Below, piece by piece: positions 7,742 through 8,894 of a stretch of DNA of 8,894 nucleotides (position 1 is the stretch's first letter; the number at the start of each line of letters is the position of its first letter). A program made the translations under genes and the position numbers. The notes under the pieces were generated by a model. That model searched no databases. It saw nothing but the letters and a program-made list of their open reading frames with translations, and was not told the origin of the DNA. Source of the DNA: Oscillospiraceae bacterium (GTDB lineage Bacteria; Bacillota_A; Clostridia; Oscillospirales; Oscillospiraceae); the NCBI GenBank assembly GCA_017550765.1, contig JAFZOC010000237.1:1-8894 (forward strand). Direction: 5' to 3'.

Positions 7742-7838
7742 CGCCGGGCGGAACGGCGCGGGACGAACGGGGCACGGGGCTGCGGGAGCGAGCTCCGGGA
7801 CCTGCCCGACCCCGGGCGAAAACACCGGAACAGATACC
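7742..7838. other. GC-rich spacer after the galactanase gene
   Basis: Very GC-rich sequence between the galactanase stop and its terminator. It contains only small self-complementary stretches such as GGAG-CGAG-CTCC (about 7785-7796). I see no gene, promoter or repeat in it. Confidence 0.5.
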
Positions 7839-7883
7839 AAAAAACGGCAGAAAGAGGCATTTGCCCCTTTCTGCCGGCTTTTT
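7839..7883 (+). terminator. Rho-independent terminator of the galactanase gene
   Basis: Arms CGGCAGAAAG (7845-7854) and CTTTCTGCCG (7867-7876) pair perfectly; after one mismatch, GGC/GCC extends the stem around an ATTT loop. TTTTT follows at 7879-7883. Six A residues precede the stem (7839-7844), so it could also work in the other direction. Confidence 0.93.
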
Positions 7884-7897
7884 GATACAGGTCTTAG

Positions 7898-7924
7898 CGA
7901 TCTGCACAGATCGAACGATATAAT
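7898..7924. promoter_or_regulatory. Palindromic putative operator beside a TATAAT box
   Basis: CGATCTG (7898-7904) and CAGATCG (7907-7913) are exact reverse complements with 2 bp between them. A perfect TATAAT follows at 7919-7924 but has no good -35 at 17 bp, so it may be a second, activator-dependent promoter. The palindrome ends about 50 bp before the main promoter, suiting an activator or a looping repressor of the sugar-uptake gene. The regulator is not encoded in the window. Confidence 0.55.
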
Positions 7925-7963
7925 TTTGTTGAAATCATAATTTAAGAAATTGAAGTTCTCTGG

Positions 7964-7992
7964 TGGACAATGGGACAGAAGAAGAGTATAAT
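7964..7992 (+). promoter_or_regulatory. Main promoter of the solute-binding-protein gene
   Basis: -35 TGGACA (7964-7969), 17-bp spacer, -10 TATAAT (7987-7992). The 45 bases upstream are AT-rich and could act as an UP element, suiting a highly expressed binding-protein gene. Transcription should start near 7999. Confidence 0.85.
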
Positions 7993-7998
7993 CAGTTT

Positions 7999-8169
7999 AC
8001 AAATTTGTAAGATCTCAAAATGCCGTCGAAGGCTCCGGCCCTGCGTCTGCGGCGCGGGGAAGGCCCTTCCGGCGCCCCGGTCTCGGTCCAAAGGCGCGCG
8101 TCCCCTCGGGCGACCGCGCTCAAGGATAGATAGGTACCCAAAATCTGATCTCAACAGGAGGAAGGAAAC
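7999..8169 (+). promoter_or_regulatory. Long structured leader of the binding-protein mRNA
   Basis: About 170 nt separate the predicted transcription start from the ATG. After an AT-rich start, the sequence turns abruptly GC-rich and can form two hairpins: 8051-8076 (GGCGC and GGAAG arms around GCC) and 8094-8119 (GCGCG...GTC with GAC...CGCGC). No T tract follows, so they do not look like a terminator. The GC-rich part is bracketed by an 8-bp direct repeat, GATCTCAA, at 8011-8018 and 8147-8154. The leader ends in AGGAGG (8156-8161), 8 bases before the ATG. It matches no riboswitch class I can recognise. Confidence 0.5.
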
Positions 8170-8894
8170 ATGAAAAAGCTCTTCGCATTGCTGCTGGCTC
8201 TGGCCATGGTGTTCAGCCTGGCTGCGTGCGGCGGCGGGAACAACGCCAAGGAGGGCGGCACCTATGACATCACGGTCTGGGTCCCCGAACTGGCGGTCGA
8301 TCTGACCAAGACCCAGATCGAGAACTTCAACAGCACCAATGAGTATGGCATCAAGTTCAACGCGACTGTCGAGCCCGTGTCCGAGGCTGTCGCCGCGAAC
8401 AACATGGTCACCGACGTGGAAGCCGGCGGCGACATCTTCTTCTTTGCTCAGGACCAGTTCGCCCGTCTGGTACAGGCCGGCGCGCTGAACAAGCTGGGCG
8501 CTGAGGCTGCCGCTACCGTGACCGCCGCCAACGACGCCGGCGTCGTCAAGGCCGCCACCTCCGGCAGCGAGCTCTTCGCTTACCCCCTGACCTCCGACAA
8601 CGGCTACTTCATGTACTACGACAAGTCCGTCATCCCCGAGGAGGACGTGGACTCCCTGGAGAAGCTGATCGCTGACTGCGAGGCCGCCGGCAAGTACTTC
8701 GCCTTCGAGGCGAACACCTCCGCCTGGTACATCGCCTCCTGGTTCTTCGCCACCGGCTGCGTCTCCGAGTGGATCACCGATGACGACGGCAAGTTCATCT
8801 CCATCAAGGACACCTTCAACAGCCCCGAGGGCCTGATCTCCGTCAAGGGCATGAAGAAGCTGGTCGACTCCCCCATGCACCTGAGCTCCTCCAG
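8170..8894 (+). CDS. Sugar ABC-transporter solute-binding lipoprotein (3' end missing)
   Basis: The first 241 codons of an extracellular solute-binding protein, open to the right edge. The signal peptide MKKLFALLLALAMVFSLAAC carries lipobox LAAC with C20 as the lipid anchor. The mature part starts with a Gly/Asn linker, then the strand YDITVWVPE (32-40) typical of maltose/oligosaccharide-binding family 1 proteins, GGDIFFFAQDQ (86-96), ELFAYPLTSDNGYFMYYDKS (134-153), and a segment with W186 and W191 where sugar-stacking residues are often found. The family is usually about 400 residues, so roughly 60% is here. It would catch oligosaccharides at the cell surface and feed an ABC importer whose permease genes should lie to the right. 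With a galactanase upstream and an amylase nearby, galacto- or malto-oligosaccharides are the likely ligands, the former by adjacency. It has its own strong promoter and AGGAGG site, and makes more use of codons such as GCT than its neighbours, suggesting high expression. Confidence 0.92.
   Translation, partial: MKKLFALLLALAMVFSLAACGGGNNAKEGGTYDITVWVPELAVDLTKTQIENFNSTNEYGIKFNATVEPVSEAVAANNMVTDVEAGGDIFFFAQDQFARLVQAGALNKLGAEAAATVTAANDAGVVKAATSGSELFAYPLTSDNGYFMYYDKSVIPEEDVDSLEKLIADCEAAGKYFAFEANTSAWYIASWFFATGCVSEWITDDDGKFISIKDTFNSPEGLISVKGMKKLVDSPMHLSSS

Noticed and set aside
5765..7840. 691-codon minus-strand open frame opposite the galactanase gene
   Set aside because: Shadow of the GH53 gene, with biased composition and no ribosome binding site or recognisable domain.
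7970..8173. 67-residue plus-strand frame in the binding-protein leader (possible leader peptide)
   Set aside because: Its ATG lies upstream of the -10 box, so it would not be on the predicted transcript, and it has no ribosome binding site.
7942..8880. 312-codon minus-strand open frame opposite the binding-protein gene
   Set aside because: It crosses the promoter and leader and is antisense to a clear lipoprotein gene.

Overview
The window looks like chromosomal DNA of a GC-rich, Gram-positive anaerobe of the clostridial type (Oscillospiraceae-like). This is an inference from three things: SigmaA-like promoters (TTGACA, 17 bp, TATAAT-like), strong AGGAGG ribosome binding sites and several lipoprotein signal peptides; a Zn/Cd efflux operon of the Firmicutes kind; and short palindromic CCCCTCAG...GGGGAGCC repeats of a type I associate with that family. 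Seven genes are supported. One is cut by the right edge, and a gene ending just before the left edge is hinted at by a terminator.

Left block (about 47-2652, minus strand): a metal-resistance operon in the order ArsR/SmtB-family repressor, 73-residue HMA metal-binding protein, P1B-2 Zn/Cd/Pb ATPase. It has a near-consensus promoter, two overlapping TGAA-N6-TTCA operators lying on and just downstream of the -10 box, and an ATGA overlap joining the last two genes. Excess metal should release the repressor; the small HMA protein and the ATPase then handle and export the metal.

Middle block (2661-5634): a lipid-anchored GH13 alpha-amylase-type enzyme on the minus strand, ended by a long hairpin terminator that abuts the metal-operon promoter. 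Diverging from it on the plus strand is an overlapping pair of membrane-protein genes of unknown function. The first encodes a two-helix membrane protein and may be read from a leaderless transcript. The second is a single-pass protein whose outer domain follows, motif by motif, the first lobe of a sugar-binding protein. The two divergent promoters share a perfect 9-bp inverted repeat at their -35 ends. This pair is the most novel-looking part of the window.

Right block (5640-8894, plus strand): two or three palindromic repeats, then a lipid-anchored GH53 endo-beta-1,4-galactanase with an Ig-like linker and a C-terminal carbohydrate-binding (CBM61-like) domain, then a bidirectional-looking terminator. 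An AT-rich promoter region follows, with a palindromic putative operator and a roughly 170-nt structured leader, ahead of a lipoprotein sugar-binding protein of an ABC importer that runs off the edge. Together the amylase, galactanase and binding protein suggest a surface system that cuts starch- and galactan-type polysaccharides and imports the oligosaccharides. No rRNA, tRNA, CRISPR array, transposase or phage gene was seen.
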